Below, piece after piece: positions 22,841 through 34,080 of a stretch of DNA of 64,000 nt (the first letter of the stretch is position 1; every line of letters begins with the position of its first letter). Below the pieces are notes generated by a model. That model saw only the letters and a program-made list of their open reading frames with translations. It was not told the DNA's origin and ran no database searches. The stretch covers positions 37,283,317 through 37,347,316 of the forward strand of contig NC_090246.1 in the NCBI RefSeq assembly GCF_037325665.1, written 5' to 3'. A program made the position numbers and the translations under genes. This DNA is from Littorina saxatilis. Its lineage: Eukaryota > Mollusca > Gastropoda > Littorinimorpha > Littorinidae.

Positions 22841-23055
22841 TTTTCTTGCCTATTCAGCACCGACTCGAAATTGACATCGGTGTCACTTTCGTAGTATTCA
22901 ACAACAAATGAAAAGAAAACACATTCCGCGCAGGAAGCAATCAGAGTGTTTATTTGTTGCATAAGTTGAGTTTCGTGACTATGATGCTCTTATCCTGTGT
23001 ATAAAATAAAATAGAAATTAAATAATATATACATGGGCATAAATCATAGTGGTCG

Positions 23056-23175
23056 AACTCCAATTTTGAGGGTTATGAGTGCAAGGGACTGCTCTTGGTC
23101 ATATCAATGAATTGTTCTGAAGGATGAAGATGCACATGAAGCGAATCATTGGTATGATTGAAGGCAGTCTCCAGC
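23056..23175. repeat. Dispersed repeat, copy 2
   Basis: Second copy of the sequence at 20224-20345, in the same orientation, diverging after GAAGGCAGTC. Confidence 0.7.
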
Positions 23176-23423
23176 AGAACAGTCATGTTTGTAACAGAGA
23201 GGCAGGGAGTCGAGATAGTGAGAGTGTGTGTCCTTCATTGGTGTGTTTGTCGTTTTGTTGTTCTTGCTTTTGTTTCCTTCACATAATGTTTGTTTAACGT
23301 TTCTTAGTATCCTTCTTTGTGTTTTTCCCCTCAGCTCCATATAGTTTCTCACCTTTTGTTGCACTAAACTTTTGTTGTTACTGCATTATTTGGGGTCCCG
23401 AGATTATTTTGTTCTTAAATAAC

Positions 23424-23600
23424 TTTCTTTCTTTCTTTATTTGGTGTTTAACGTCGTTTTCAACCGTTCAAGGTTATATCGCGACAGGGAAAGGGGGGGG
23501 GGGGGGGGGGGGGGGGATGGGATAGAGCCACTTGTTAATTTCTTAAATAACACTTCACAGTCCCATACCTAGGCCCGACTTGCTAAGTGGCTCTTGCTAT
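23424..23600. repeat. SINE-like tail fragment
   Basis: TTTCTTTCTTTATTTGGTGTTTAACGTCG, AAGGTTATATCGCGACAGGG and a poly-G run are followed by CACTTCACAGTCCCATACC. This resembles the tail of a tRNA-derived mollusc SINE; the head is not evident. Confidence 0.5.
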
Positions 23601-24294
23601 CAATAGGAACAATGTATTTTCACACAAACGCACACACGCACACACACGTACACACCTCTTTTGTTTTCAGGACAAGAAGATAATCCTGGAAAGTTCTTTT
23701 ATTTGATTTCAACAGGTCACAAAAAAATGTACTATAGATACTTTCAAACTAAAAACACTATACATGTCGATTGACTGACTTACAAACAGGCAACGCATTC
23801 TCCAAACAACAGCTGGGATGAAAGTTGGGAAAATGGGGGGAGGGGGGGGGGGGGGAGATTGTGTCCAGGGAACGGTTAGGTCCCTTGCAGGGTAAAGGAG
23901 CACTGTCCCTGTAAGTGTAAAGTCCTCGGAAATTTAAAGGGTTTAAAAGGTTTTGACACAATTTAGATCCACTGAATTTAAGGAAATGCAAAACAAAACA
24001 AAAACAAACAATTAAAACCTGGGAACGCAGAAGAAGAAGACACAATTAAAATAAACATGATAAAATTAACACATCCTTAAATGTTTTCACCCGCTTTCAT
24101 TTCATAATAATTATCGAAACCATTTTCACATTTTCGGAATTCGGGGTTTCTCATCCGGGCCATGCAATAGTACAGAGTGTCAAGATCACTTTTCTCCGAC
24201 TATAGTGCGTTTTCCAAAAGCAATTTAACAACAGATAATCAGTCAAAAATTATGTTTACAGGGTACTTTGGGTACATGTTTAATGAAAGTTATA

Positions 24295-24963
24295 CAGTAA
24301 AACCTGCATCCAGCGGACCCTTAATTCGGCGGACACCTTTGCATAACGGACACTTCAAGTGAGGACGGATGTATTTTACACTCAAAAACACCTTAAAAGA
24401 GCGGACACCTCAAAGGCGCGGACGCGGACACTCTCTTTTGGTCCCGATTTGGTTCGTTACCTGTCAACAACGGTCCGCCATCTTGGTTCTGCAAATACAA
24501 TCTCGCTGGCGATGTGAACGCGCGAGAAGCTTATTTTGTAAGCCAACGACAGCACTTGAAAGATTGATTTTTTGTATGGTGCACGCTCATTGGTCGATGC
24601 CGTGAATTGAACTCAACTCACAAACAAAAACAAGTTAGGGTTTCTACTTTCTGTACTGTGATGCATCTTCGTCTCATCCTTCGTCGATCGCGGTCTCATC
24701 ATGTCAAAACGGAAATTTCTGACTTTAGAAGAAAGAGTCGATGTGATAAAGAAATTGAACGGCGAACTCTTCGAGTGGTTTTCGAGAGCTCGATCAAAGA
24801 ATATTCCCGTGAATGGCTTCAGATAAGAAACCGATTGCATCTCTTTCTCTCTCTCTCGCTCAGTCGTTCTCTCTCTCTCTCTCTCTCGCTTAGTCGTTCT
24901 CTCTCTCTCTCTCGCTCGTTCTCGCTATCGCTCGTTCTCTCTCTCTCTCTTTCTCTCGCTCAG

Positions 24964-25060
<97 letters not shown>

Positions 25061-25359
25061 CTCCGTTCACCCTGAAATGCTGACAGCTGTCATGAACTTG
25101 AGTAGCATTCTGAAGATGTGCGTCTGAACCAAACCAGACTGATTCTGGTTTTGTACATGTACATGTTGCATGTTGAACTTGTTTTCTTTGTCACTTTCTG
25201 TATGACTACATGTAATGCACAGTTTAGAATAAAACTATTTGGCTGGGTTTTTTCTTCCCAAAAAATGTCTGCGCATTCATATTCAAAAGAAAGGACACCT
25301 TTGTACAAAGGACAGTGGCAAGGTTCCCCAAGGGTGTCCTTTGCTCGCAGGTTTTACTG
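24295..25359 (+). mobile_element. Tigger/pogo-like DNA transposon relic
   Basis: Inverted ends CAGTAAAACCTGC and GCAGGTTTTACTG, each flanked by TA, as in Tc1/mariner/pogo elements. Inside, from the ATG at 24701, a frame reads MSKRKFLTLEERVDVIKKLN, the first helix-turn-helix of a Tigger-type (CENP-B-like) transposase. It runs on at once into WFSRARSKNIPVNG, part of the second DNA-binding module, then stops. Most of the transposase, including the DDE core, is absent. A 220-base (CT)n tract fills the 3' half. Confidence 0.8.
24840..25060. repeat. (CT)n microsatellite
   Basis: CT/TCTC repeats with CGCTCAGTCGTT interruptions, inside the Tigger relic. Confidence 0.95.
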
Positions 25360-25499
25360 TAATTTCTTTTTTTAAAAACGCACAACTGATTTCAGCATTA
25401 TGTACATCTCGGTCTTATCAATCCAACAACAGTGCCACTGGCCACAAAAAACAAAAGCAAAAAGTCGCGTGAAACGATATATAAAAACATTTAGTCAAT

Positions 25500-25888
25500 C
25501 GGTATGAAACTAAATACCTCAACCCAGTCATCGCTGAGACTACATATTTAGATAGTCTCGGCTAAACATAACCAAAGCCCGAAACGGGTCACGCTCGTCT
25601 CCGCGAAACATGCGACCGTAGTACTTTCTGATTTTATGTTATTTCATTCTGAGAATAATTTTAGAGTTATCATGACATAACTATATATTTTTGAATTCAG
25701 GAGAAGACGAGGAATACTATGCAATCATTTTTTAATTTGTCAGTGAGAATTCGATTTTAATGACAACTTGAGAAACTTATTAACTAATTTGTAAGCTTCC
25801 AATGCAATCCCAAAGTACGGCCTTCGTCGAAGATGGATTGACCAAATTTTCAGTTCATTTGGTTCAGAAATGAGGGCCTGGACTATCA
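25500..25888 (+). repeat. Diverged copy of the ~870 bp repeat family
   Basis: The middle-to-late part of the family consensus is recognisable: GAATTCAGGAGAAGACGAGGAAT, AAGCTTCCAATGCAATCCCAAAG, CTTCGTCGAAGAT, and AAATGAGGGC. It abuts the next copy directly. Confidence 0.55.
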
Positions 25889-26700
25889 ACAAGTCGCATA
25901 AGGCGAAATTACTATATTTAGTCAAGCTGTGGAACTCACAGAATGAAACTGAACGTAGTCCGCCGCTAGTGCAAAAGGCAGTGAAAGTGACGAGCCTGTT
26001 TGGCGCGGTAGCGGTAATTGCGCTGTGCTTCATAGCACGCTTTACTGCACCCCTCTTCGTTTTAACTTTCTGAGCGTGTTTTTAATCCAAACATATCATA
26101 TCTATATGTTTTTGGAATCAGGAACCGACAAGGAATAAGATGAAAGTGTTTTTAAATTGATTTCGAAAAAAAAATTTGATCATAATTTTTATATTTTTAA
26201 TTTTCAGAGCTTGTTTTTAATCCAAATATAACATATTTATATGTTTTTGGAATCAGGAAATGATGAAGAATAAGATGAACGTAAATTTAGATCGTTTTAT
26301 AAATAATTTTTTTTTTTTACAATTTTCAGATTTTTAATGACCAAAGTCATTAATTAATTTTTAAGCCACCAAGCTGAAATGCAATACCGAAGTCCGGCCT
26401 TCGTCAAAGATTGCTTGGCCAAAATTTCAATCAATTTGATTGAAAAATGAGGGTGTGACAGTGCCGCCTCAACTTTTACAAAAAGCCGGATATGACGTCA
26501 TCAAAGACATTTATCGAAAAAAAGAAAAAAACGTCCGGGGATGTCAGGAACTCTCATGTAAAATTTCATAAAGATTGGTCCAGCAGTTTACTCTGAATCG
26601 CTCTACACACACACACGCACACACACACACATACACCACGACCCTCGTCTCGATTCCCCCCTCTATGTTAAAACATTTAGTCATAACTTGACTAAATGTA
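25889..26700 (+). repeat. ~870 bp repeat family, full copy
   Basis: Starts ACAAGTCGCATAAGGCGAAA and ends CTTGACTAAATGTA. It carries TATGACGTCATCAAAGACAT, the CA tract and CGATTCCCCCCTCTATGTTAA. It is followed directly by a partial copy at 26701. Confidence 0.85.
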
Positions 26701-26909
26701 ATAAAAACTGGAAATGACGTCATCTAAGACATTTATCCACAAAAAAAGGGTGGGGATATCATAACCAGGAACTCTCATGTAAAGTTTCATGAAGATCAGT
26801 CCAGTAGTTTTCTCGGAATCGATGCCCACACACACACACACATACCACCACCCTCGTCTCGATTCCCCCCTCTATGTTAAAACATTTAGTCAAAACTTGA
26901 CTAAATGTA
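26701..26909 (+). repeat. Partial 3' copy of the ~870 bp repeat
   Basis: Only the 3' quarter is present, from GACGTCATCTAAGACATTTATC to CTTGACTAAATGTA. Its closest match is 27764-27970, not the adjacent full copies, which suggests that full plus partial copies were duplicated together. Confidence 0.85.
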
Positions 26910-26922
26910 AAAACAACGAAAA

Positions 26923-27763
26923 ACAAGTCGCGTAAGGCGAAAATACAATATTTAGTCAAGTAGCTGTCGAACTCACAGAATGAAACTGAACGCAATGCCA
27001 TTTTACTCGTAGCATCGTCAGGCCACCGCTCATGGCAAAGGCAGTGAAATTGACAAGAAGAGCGGGGTAGTAGTTGCGCTAAGAAGAATAGCACGCTTTT
27101 CTGTACCTCTCTTTGTTTTAACTTTCTGAGCGTGTTTTTAATCCAAACATATCATATCTATATGTTTTTGGAATCAGGAACCAACAAGGAATAAGATGAA
27201 AGTGTTTTTAAATTGATTTGGACAATTTAATTTTGATAATAATTTTTATATATTTAATTTTCAGAGCTTGTTTTTAATCCGAATATAACATATTTATATG
27301 TTTTTGGAATCAGCAAATGATGGAGAATAAGATAAACGTAAATTTGGATCGTTTTATAAATTTTTATTTTTTTTTACAATTTTCCGATTTTTAATGACCA
27401 AAGTCATTAATTAATTTTTAAGCCACCAAGCTGAAATGCAATACCGAACCCCGGGCTTCGTCGAAGATTACTTGACCAAAATTTGAACCAATTTGGTTGA
27501 AAAATGAGGGCGTGACAGTGCCGCCTCAACTTTCACGAAAAGCCGGATATGACGTCATCAAAGACATTTATCAAAAAAATGAAAAAAACGTTCGGGGATT
27601 TCATACCCAGGAACTCTCATGTCAAATTTCATAAAGATCGGTCCAGTAGTTTAGTCTGAATCGCTCTACACACACACACGCACACACACACACATACACC
27701 ACGACCCTCGTCTCGATTCCCCCCTCTATGTTAAAACATTTAGTCATAACTTGACTAAATGTA
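26923..27763 (+). repeat. ~870 bp repeat family, full copy
   Basis: ACAAGTCGCGTAAGGCGAAAA start and CTTGACTAAATGTA end; same internal order as the other copies. Confidence 0.85.
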
Positions 27764-27970
27764 ATAAAAACTGGAAATGACGTCATCTAAGACATTTATC
27801 CACAAAAAAAGGGTGGGGATATCATAACCAGGAACTCTCATGTAGTTTCATGAAGATCAGTCCAGTAGTTTTCTGGGAATCGATGCCCACACACACACAC
27901 ACATACCACCACCCTCGTCTCGATTCCCCCCTCTATGTTAAAACATTTAGTCAAAACTTGACTAAATGTA
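27764..27970 (+). repeat. Partial 3' copy of the ~870 bp repeat
   Basis: Near-identical to 26701-26909, again directly downstream of a full copy. Confidence 0.85.
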
Positions 27971-28045
27971 AAAAAAGAAAAAAGAGCTATAACTAAAGCA
28001 AAGACCAAGAGGCGAAGAAATCAAGACATCTGTTAAATCATCATA

Positions 28046-29229
28046 CTAAATGTCACTTCCTAGTGTCACTAATCTTGTAGAGATAAAGGTACATAACATT
28101 CCTTCTGGTGTAACTGTAGTGCAAGCAACCATGTTCACGACCACCAATCTGTTCAGACCTTTACACTGGACAGGAGCATCTTTCAGCATAACCACATTCC
28201 AGAAATTCACAGCTCGACTGCTTGCTTTGGAGAGTGGGATGTTGTGGTTGTGCAATGTATTAATATCATCGTTAGAGGCACCGCTGCAACCTACTAAATT
28301 CAATCAGCAAAAACTGTCCACCCTACACAGAACGCAGCCCAGCCATTGTGTTTTTATATGTGTCTAAGTCACCGGTTGATGTTCATAAGTAAAAGCAAAA
28401 GAAATCCAGACACATAGCCAAGGATCTCAAAGCATAGACAGATTTGTGACTGTGAACATGATCCGGTATGCTTGAAGGACTGTACCTCAGAATACTGACA
28501 TCATTAACAGCATGATAATGTTAGGTTAAAATGCACACACTAGTGAATGAGGACCCGATAAGGTTGTGAAGTACATACAGTATTTTCAAAACACATGTAT
28601 AGCCACAAATATAAAAACATTCTCAAAATGAAACCACAGACTTTTTCAAAGCTGACAAGTAGTAATAACAACTCATACTAGCAAGCAAAAAATCCCTAAA
28701 ATACAATCACATATAATATATCATACACAGAAAAAATTACAGAGACGCCAGTTAATGACAGCTTTTGTTTAGAACTTCACACAATAGAACAAGAAACTAG
28801 CACAAAGTAAACTCTAAAACAATGTGATGTTTTGTTAACTTAAATTGATGGCTTATTTGAAAGTGAAAATCTGCATTGTACAACTCTAAAACAAACAAGT
28901 ACAGCAATGAACTGAAGAAGACTTAAGTGGAAGCCACTGTAAATCCTAGTATCATGAGTTGTAATGAAATCACTACACTGATGGAATCTGCATCTCTCAC
29001 AGTAAAAGAAAACAAAACAAAAAGCTTGATAGCTTTTTCTTAATTTCTAAACACACTCTAATCAGCAGCTCCCCAGATATTCCTTTGTTTAGACAGGAAT
29101 CAGACCCTTGATCAACATCACATATATTGTACAAAGTCATGTTCTCATGCACAATCAATTATTGCACTGTGTAAACTAAGTAGTCTACAGAATCTTTGTC
29201 CTACAATTCACACTGACCCAAGGCTTGGT
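28046..29229 (-). other. Probable 3' untranslated region and downstream flank of the SOCS-box gene
   Basis: There is no convincing gene in this AT-rich stretch. It follows the stop at 29230-29232 on the minus strand. An 85-codon minus-strand frame at 28046-28303 and a 105-codon plus-strand frame at 28050-28367 overlap each other and resemble nothing recognised. I saw no AATAAA in the sense direction here, so the transcript end is not placed. Confidence 0.4.
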
Positions 29230-32200
29230 CTACGGTGATTCCGGCGGCACATTCTTCAACAGAGCCTCTATGTGCTCATAGTCCTCAAGACTCACCTGGA
29301 TGAGATCAGAGAACCGTAAAAAGTCTTTGACAGGCTGGGGTACAGGTAGAGCCTGGATTCTCTCCTCACGCCCAGGGTGGCAGGAGATACATTGCGACAC
29401 AGTTTTGCGACACAGATCTTGCAGGCTCAGAGGAGCAGATGTTGCAAAGTCCATGTAGTCGAAAGTTTCTTGGACGGCATGAATAGGACTAAACCTGCTG
29501 GAGTTCTGCATGGTGTAGAGAGTCTTGTGGGAGAAGGTTCCAGAGCGATGAAGAAGCTTCAGGCATAATATATTTGTTTGGAACAATAACACTTGAAGTA
29601 GAATGCAGAAGCATGAGGAATGATCCCAACACTGCAGGTGAAGTTCTGCAGTGAACAATCCAGCCTCCACACAACAGTGCAGAATGTCAAGATTACCTTT
29701 TGTTGGTTTGGGTTCAAACCTGGATAGTGCCTTAGACAGAAGTGACTTTCCTGATTTCAACAAAGGATTCACCTGTTTCATCAGAACCTTTGCCATCTTG
29801 TCGGACCCAAGGAACCCACCCATCGCACTTTCCAAGACATCAGCCAGCAAAGCAGGATCTTGAGAACTCTGTGGTAGCAGATCCTCTACCAACTTCCAGC
29901 CACCTTGCCTGGCAGCCCTTCTTACAGTATTGTCAAAGACGCTCTGGTCCTGCCACTTGGCTAGGACTCGTTTCAATATGGCCCACTCCTTCAATCGAAA
30001 GGCTATCTCAGCAGCCCAGAGATACACTCTCTTCTTCTCGCACAGCAAAAGCACAGACTTGACATGAATTCTACTATACTCATCCAGGTCCTTCTCTTTC
30101 ATGATCTTCAAGACAGAAACCACAGTGGCCCAGTCCTTCTCCCTCTCAGAGATGTATAATAGCTCATTCAAAAGCGTGTTTGAAAAAGATGTACAGACAT
30201 CATCCTTTTGCAGGACACTTCTCAAACGTGCAAATTTTCTCCCCAGCAGACAGAGGAGAATTGTCAATTTGAAACAAGAATGACGCGCACACCAATCAGC
30301 AAAATATGAAACGGGGCCATTTAGCTCTACCTTCTCCTGAGCCACTGGCAAAATCTCCTTGTCATTCCTGTAATAGACTGTGTCCTTGCGTGCAGTATGA
30401 ATCTTGTCCAGCCAACCATCAAGGATAGGTGCACATTGCAGCCAAATCTTGTTGTTGCCGATACAGTGATTCATGTACCAAAACAACACTTGTTTTGAGT
30501 TGTCCAAGGCAACATATCCTTGAAAGCTTTCGTTGATGAGTTCTTCCAGTGTCTGCCAGCTTTCACTTTTCACCAGTTCCTCAACAGCAACATCGAAGAA
30601 GTCAGAACACAAGTCGTTCTTACAGTACTTGTAAACCCTCAAGATGAATTCACCCTTCCCGTGCTTGGCAGCTAAACGAAATGCCTTTCGAACTGTTGCA
30701 AACATTTGTCCAATTTTGACATGGTCTTCTTTTTCTTCTGACCAGTAATTCACTTTTGTCACAAGTGCAAAGCATGCAATGACGAAGGGATCAGACATGT
30801 CATGAATCACAGATCTTTTCATACAGTAGCTGAACACCCTGTGAAAGAAATCAAAGGTTAGTTCATCATCTCTGTTCTTTTGACAGTGCATCAGCAAGTA
30901 ACAGAAGTTGTTGACATGCATGAAAGACTTGTATTCAAAAGCATCCTTCATTGCGTGGACAACGGCGTATTTTAAGATCTTGATGCCGTCCTGAGCATTC
31001 ATTTTTTTGCACAGATCTGTAATCACTGCCTCACCTTTCTGAAGATGGTCATCTTCTTCTGTCAGCCGAACTAGCTTCACATCCCAATGAGCTGCCGCTA
31101 GGATCATCCTGACAGCAAACTTGACATCCCCAACTCCAACACCTTCACCATACAGATTAACAGCCAGTGAGAAACGTTCATTTCGAACAGCTAGGAGAAA
31201 CAGCTGGCGGTGATTGGACTGGGACTGACCAAGCAGTTGATCTGCAACCTTTGAGAAGGCTTTACTGTCGCCTGCACAGACCCTTTTCAAAGCAAACAGG
31301 CGCATTCTCCTTGAAACAGCATCACTGCAAATGACGTAAGGAACTTCAGACCAGAGACCATTCACCACCGCAGCATACAAAGCCAACTCATCATTGTCAT
31401 TTTCAAATAAAGTATTACACATGAACTCAACGTCACTATCCTCTCCCTCAACTTTCCAAGGATGCTTATTGCAGAACTGTTTAAACAGTTGCAAACTGTG
31501 CTTGCTCAGGAATACCAGTTGCAGAAAAATGTTTTCATCTCGACAGCCTACTGCCACTTTGATAGCTTCTACAATCTCCAGGTCGCTTATGCCCTGCTGT
31601 TCCATGATCTTCAAGAATGTGTTATCCTGCCCGTATTTCACTGCAGACAAAAGCATCAGACCTCTCAGTTCTTTGCCCAGTGCACCAGGGGCAGAGAGAT
31701 CGAGAAAATCATGTTCTTTGCCGGCCCGGAAAACCTCATTTACTAAGTAGGCACTGGGACTGACAGAGTTCTTCAGGAGATGAAGACCCAGGTCCCACTG
31801 CAGGTGGGAAAAGGCCTCCTCACACACATACTCCAGCTGCAACATGCTAAGATCCATCTTGCACAGTTCGCCCACCAGCTGCCATTGTTCCTGCTTCACT
31901 GCCTCCCTGAGAACAAAGTCTGTCATCTCTGCATCACAACACCTCTTCACCAGATTAACCAAAAAAATCACCCGACCTGACACTGTAGCTTTGCCAAGTG
32001 CACCCTCCTTATCTGACTGACCAACCCCAAGGTTTATGAGCTCAGCGGCAATGTCCTCCTGACACTGACTACTAACTGTCCAGATTGCCGTGTTTCTGTT
32101 CTCTCGGGGGACTCCCAGCCTCATACTTGTCTGCACACATTGCCACTGGCTTTCTTCTACAGCTTTGATGAAAGCCTCACCCCTCAGCCCACAGCTCACC

Positions 32201-32460
32201 CCGCACTTGACAAGCTGAAGTACACTCTGCCACCCGCTTTGCCACTGTCTGTGTGCAAAGATTTCTGCAAGGATGATGTCTCTGTGTTCAACACTGCAGG
32301 TATGCTTCCCTAGTTCTGTAACGTAGCCCCATCTGTTTTTCCCTACTGCCTCAGCAACAAGAGACTGCAAATCATGGGAAGCTGCAGCCAGACCACCAAG
32401 CCTATATAAATCATTTGCCATGTAATCACAAGACTTGAACATGATGTTCTTTTTCTCCAT
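29230..32460 (-). CDS. SOCS-box protein with degenerate helical repeats (predicted Cullin-5 ligase adaptor)
   Basis: A single 1076-codon exon. The ATG at 32460 lies in a strong context (GCCATGG) and an in-frame stop sits four codons upstream, so the start is firm. Residues about 40-960 are helical and carry a recurring Trp-centred unit (QWQSGWQSVLQLVKCGVS, EQWQLVGELCKMDLS, LQWDLGLHLLKNSVS, GGWKLVEDLLPQSS), reminiscent of worn ankyrin-type repeats. Residues about 1010-1052 form a SOCS box: SLQDLCRKTV fits the elongin-BC box pattern [STP]LxxxCxxx[AILV], and LPVP fits the Cul5 box. Known role of the module: it links a substrate-binding domain to elongin B/C-Cullin5-Rbx2. The repeats would then bind the substrate, which is unknown. 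ASB proteins share the plan but are usually about half this length with canonical ankyrins. Confidence 0.85.
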   Translation of the reverse strand: MEKKNIMFKSCDYMANDLYRLGGLAAASHDLQSLVAEAVGKNRWGYVTELGKHTCSVEHRDIILAEIFAHRQWQSGWQSVLQLVKCGVSCGLRGEAFIKAVEESQWQCVQTSMRLGVPRENRNTAIWTVSSQCQEDIAAELINLGVGQSDKEGALGKATVSGRVIFLVNLVKRCCDAEMTDFVLREAVKQEQWQLVGELCKMDLSMLQLEYVCEEAFSHLQWDLGLHLLKNSVSPSAYLVNEVFRAGKEHDFLDLSAPGALGKELRGLMLLSAVKYGQDNTFLKIMEQQGISDLEIVEAIKVAVGCRDENIFLQLVFLSKHSLQLFKQFCNKHPWKVEGEDSDVEFMCNTLFENDNDELALYAAVVNGLWSEVPYVICSDAVSRRMRLFALKRVCAGDSKAFSKVADQLLGQSQSNHRQLFLLAVRNERFSLAVNLYGEGVGVGDVKFAVRMILAAAHWDVKLVRLTEEDDHLQKGEAVITDLCKKMNAQDGIKILKYAVVHAMKDAFEYKSFMHVNNFCYLLMHCQKNRDDELTFDFFHRVFSYCMKRSVIHDMSDPFVIACFALVTKVNYWSEEKEDHVKIGQMFATVRKAFRLAAKHGKGEFILRVYKYCKNDLCSDFFDVAVEELVKSESWQTLEELINESFQGYVALDNSKQVLFWYMNHCIGNNKIWLQCAPILDGWLDKIHTARKDTVYYRNDKEILPVAQEKVELNGPVSYFADWCARHSCFKLTILLCLLGRKFARLRSVLQKDDVCTSFSNTLLNELLYISEREKDWATVVSVLKIMKEKDLDEYSRIHVKSVLLLCEKKRVYLWAAEIAFRLKEWAILKRVLAKWQDQSVFDNTVRRAARQGGWKLVEDLLPQSSQDPALLADVLESAMGGFLGSDKMAKVLMKQVNPLLKSGKSLLSKALSRFEPKPTKGNLDILHCCVEAGLFTAELHLQCWDHSSCFCILLQVLLFQTNILCLKLLHRSGTFSHKTLYTMQNSSRFSPIHAVQETFDYMDFATSAPLSLQDLCRKTVSQCISCHPGREERIQALPVPQPVKDFLRFSDLIQVSLEDYEHIEALLKNVPPESP

Positions 32461-32524
32461 GGCTTTTGGCTAAGACTGTTCTAGAGAATAAACCAAACCA
32501 GTTTCTTCATTTCAGATCACCACG

Positions 32525-33841
32525 TCCTGGTGGTATGTGATGCATCTTGTGTCTGGAGGTTGAACAGCAAACGGCGGGCTTGGGCCAAGTCCATTCTCCT
32601 CTTCACTATGGACATCTGGAACCAAAGAAATTTCAGTGAAAAATAATGATGTTGAATCATGGTGAATAAAAAAAGTGTTGCATATTCTGTAGTGTTTTTG
32701 TTATTTTAATTTACCTTAGTTACCTTTCAAATAACATCAATCATGCTACCCCTCTCTGCTATGACAATTTAGAAGGAAATGGATTTCAGCAAAAGCAATG
32801 TTAAAAAATCTATAGAAAAAAAAGATAACAACATGTAGTAAAAAACACTTTACTTTTGCTTGAATTAATTTTAAATATACCACCACCAAAGTGTCTCATT
32901 TTAATTCAGATGATGATAAGTATCTTTTTAATATCACTTGTAATAAGAAAATCTGTCCAACAAAAGTATGCGAACTATGAATGTTCTTGTTACAGCATTT
33001 TCCATAAGGTTGTTTTTGTCTGAAAGGTTGTTCTGATTTTTTCCTTAAATTGATATGCTGAAATTGATCATGCTGAAATCGGTTTGCTTCCAGAGTTTCT
33101 AAGACTATGTCAGTATGTGTGACTCAACCCACCCTCACCAGCAACTTTAAAAGAGTCTTTCTTGACTTAGGCCTAAAAAAAAAAATAGGTGTGGTTACGG
33201 TAACCCGACCTACCCTATTTTTTGGGGCCGACCCTATAACTGTATTTGTCAAATAAATACCAAAAAAAACCAAGTAAACGAGTGCAGAAAACGCAATGAA
33301 AGCGAAAGCGCCCGAGTCGCACACTTATTTCCCTGTCAAGTAGGTTTAATTTGTACACACTAGAAAAAAAAGTAAAAAAAAAAAAGAGTGATTGCTTACC
33401 TTCCTACCCTATTTTATTTTGGCTATGTTACCGTAACCACACCTATTATTTTTTTTGGCCTTAGCTAAACTTGTTAACTTCTTGTGCAACTACAAGTTGA
33501 TACATACAAGTAATGAAGAATACACATTACAAAAAAAAGGTAAGTAAAGTTTGTCTTCTTTTTTTTCAAATGTTTTAATAACATTCTGATAAAAAGACTT
33601 GGGTGCATAATGAAAATTAATAAAGACAAGCATTCAAGACTCTGGCTCTGCCTTTGAGATTGAGTGATCAATACATGCATTTCAGTGACTATATTTAAAC
33701 TTGAGAATAAGAAAATAGTCATAAAAGACTTGTCACTAACCAGTAAACTCCCTTAGATAATGCAATATGTTTCCTGTCTGTCATCCCATCCTTGCTTTGT
33801 GCTTCTGCCTGATGCCCCCTCTTTGCATAGTCAGCATACAT
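32525..33841 (-). other. Possible 5' untranslated exons of the SOCS-box gene
   Basis: A good acceptor (TTTGGTTCCAG) precedes 32615, so the coding exon probably extends upstream to there. A further candidate exon at 33841-33741 has an AG acceptor and the donor CTG/GTTAGT. In the 32615 exon a 32-codon frame (MSIVKRRMDLAQARRLLFNL onward) ends at 32525 before the main start. Joining the 33841 exon puts a stop at the junction, so these look like leader exons with short upstream frames. They could also belong to another gene. Confidence 0.35.
33170..33460. mobile_element. PIF/Harbinger-like MITE, copy 1
   Basis: 291 bp with inverted ends GGCCTAAAAAAAAAAATAGG and GTGGTTACGGTAAC, flanked by TTA at 33167-33169 and 33461-33463. 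TTA target duplications and GG-starting ends are typical of PIF/Harbinger. No coding sequence. Copies 2 and 3 lie at 39229 and 44612. Confidence 0.85.
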
Positions 33842-34015
33842 CTGTCATACAATAAACAAACATCATAAGAGAAAACGAACTTTACATTAATTAACTTTGC
33901 AGTCCAAACAAAATGGCTATGAAAATCATTAAAATAAACCAAATTCATTGATCCTTTTCTTTTAACCAAGTCTCAGTGCTCACTGGTGTATGCAAGTTTA
34001 TTCCAATGACATTTT

Positions 34016-34018
<3 letters not shown>

Positions 34019-34078
<60 letters not shown>
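34019..34078. repeat. (GA)n microsatellite
   Basis: About 56 bases of pure GA followed by a short CA run. A poly-C run lies at 34208-34229. Confidence 0.95.

Positions 34079-34080
<2 letters not shown>

Noticed and set aside
24607-25083. 158-codon Ser/Leu/Arg-rich frame
   Set aside because: Most of it is the (CT)n tract inside the Tigger relic; only the start carries transposase-like sequence, and in another frame.
28050-28367. 105-codon plus-strand frame as a gene
   Set aside because: It overlaps an equally long opposite frame, resembles nothing known, and lies in the likely 3' flank of the SOCS-box gene.
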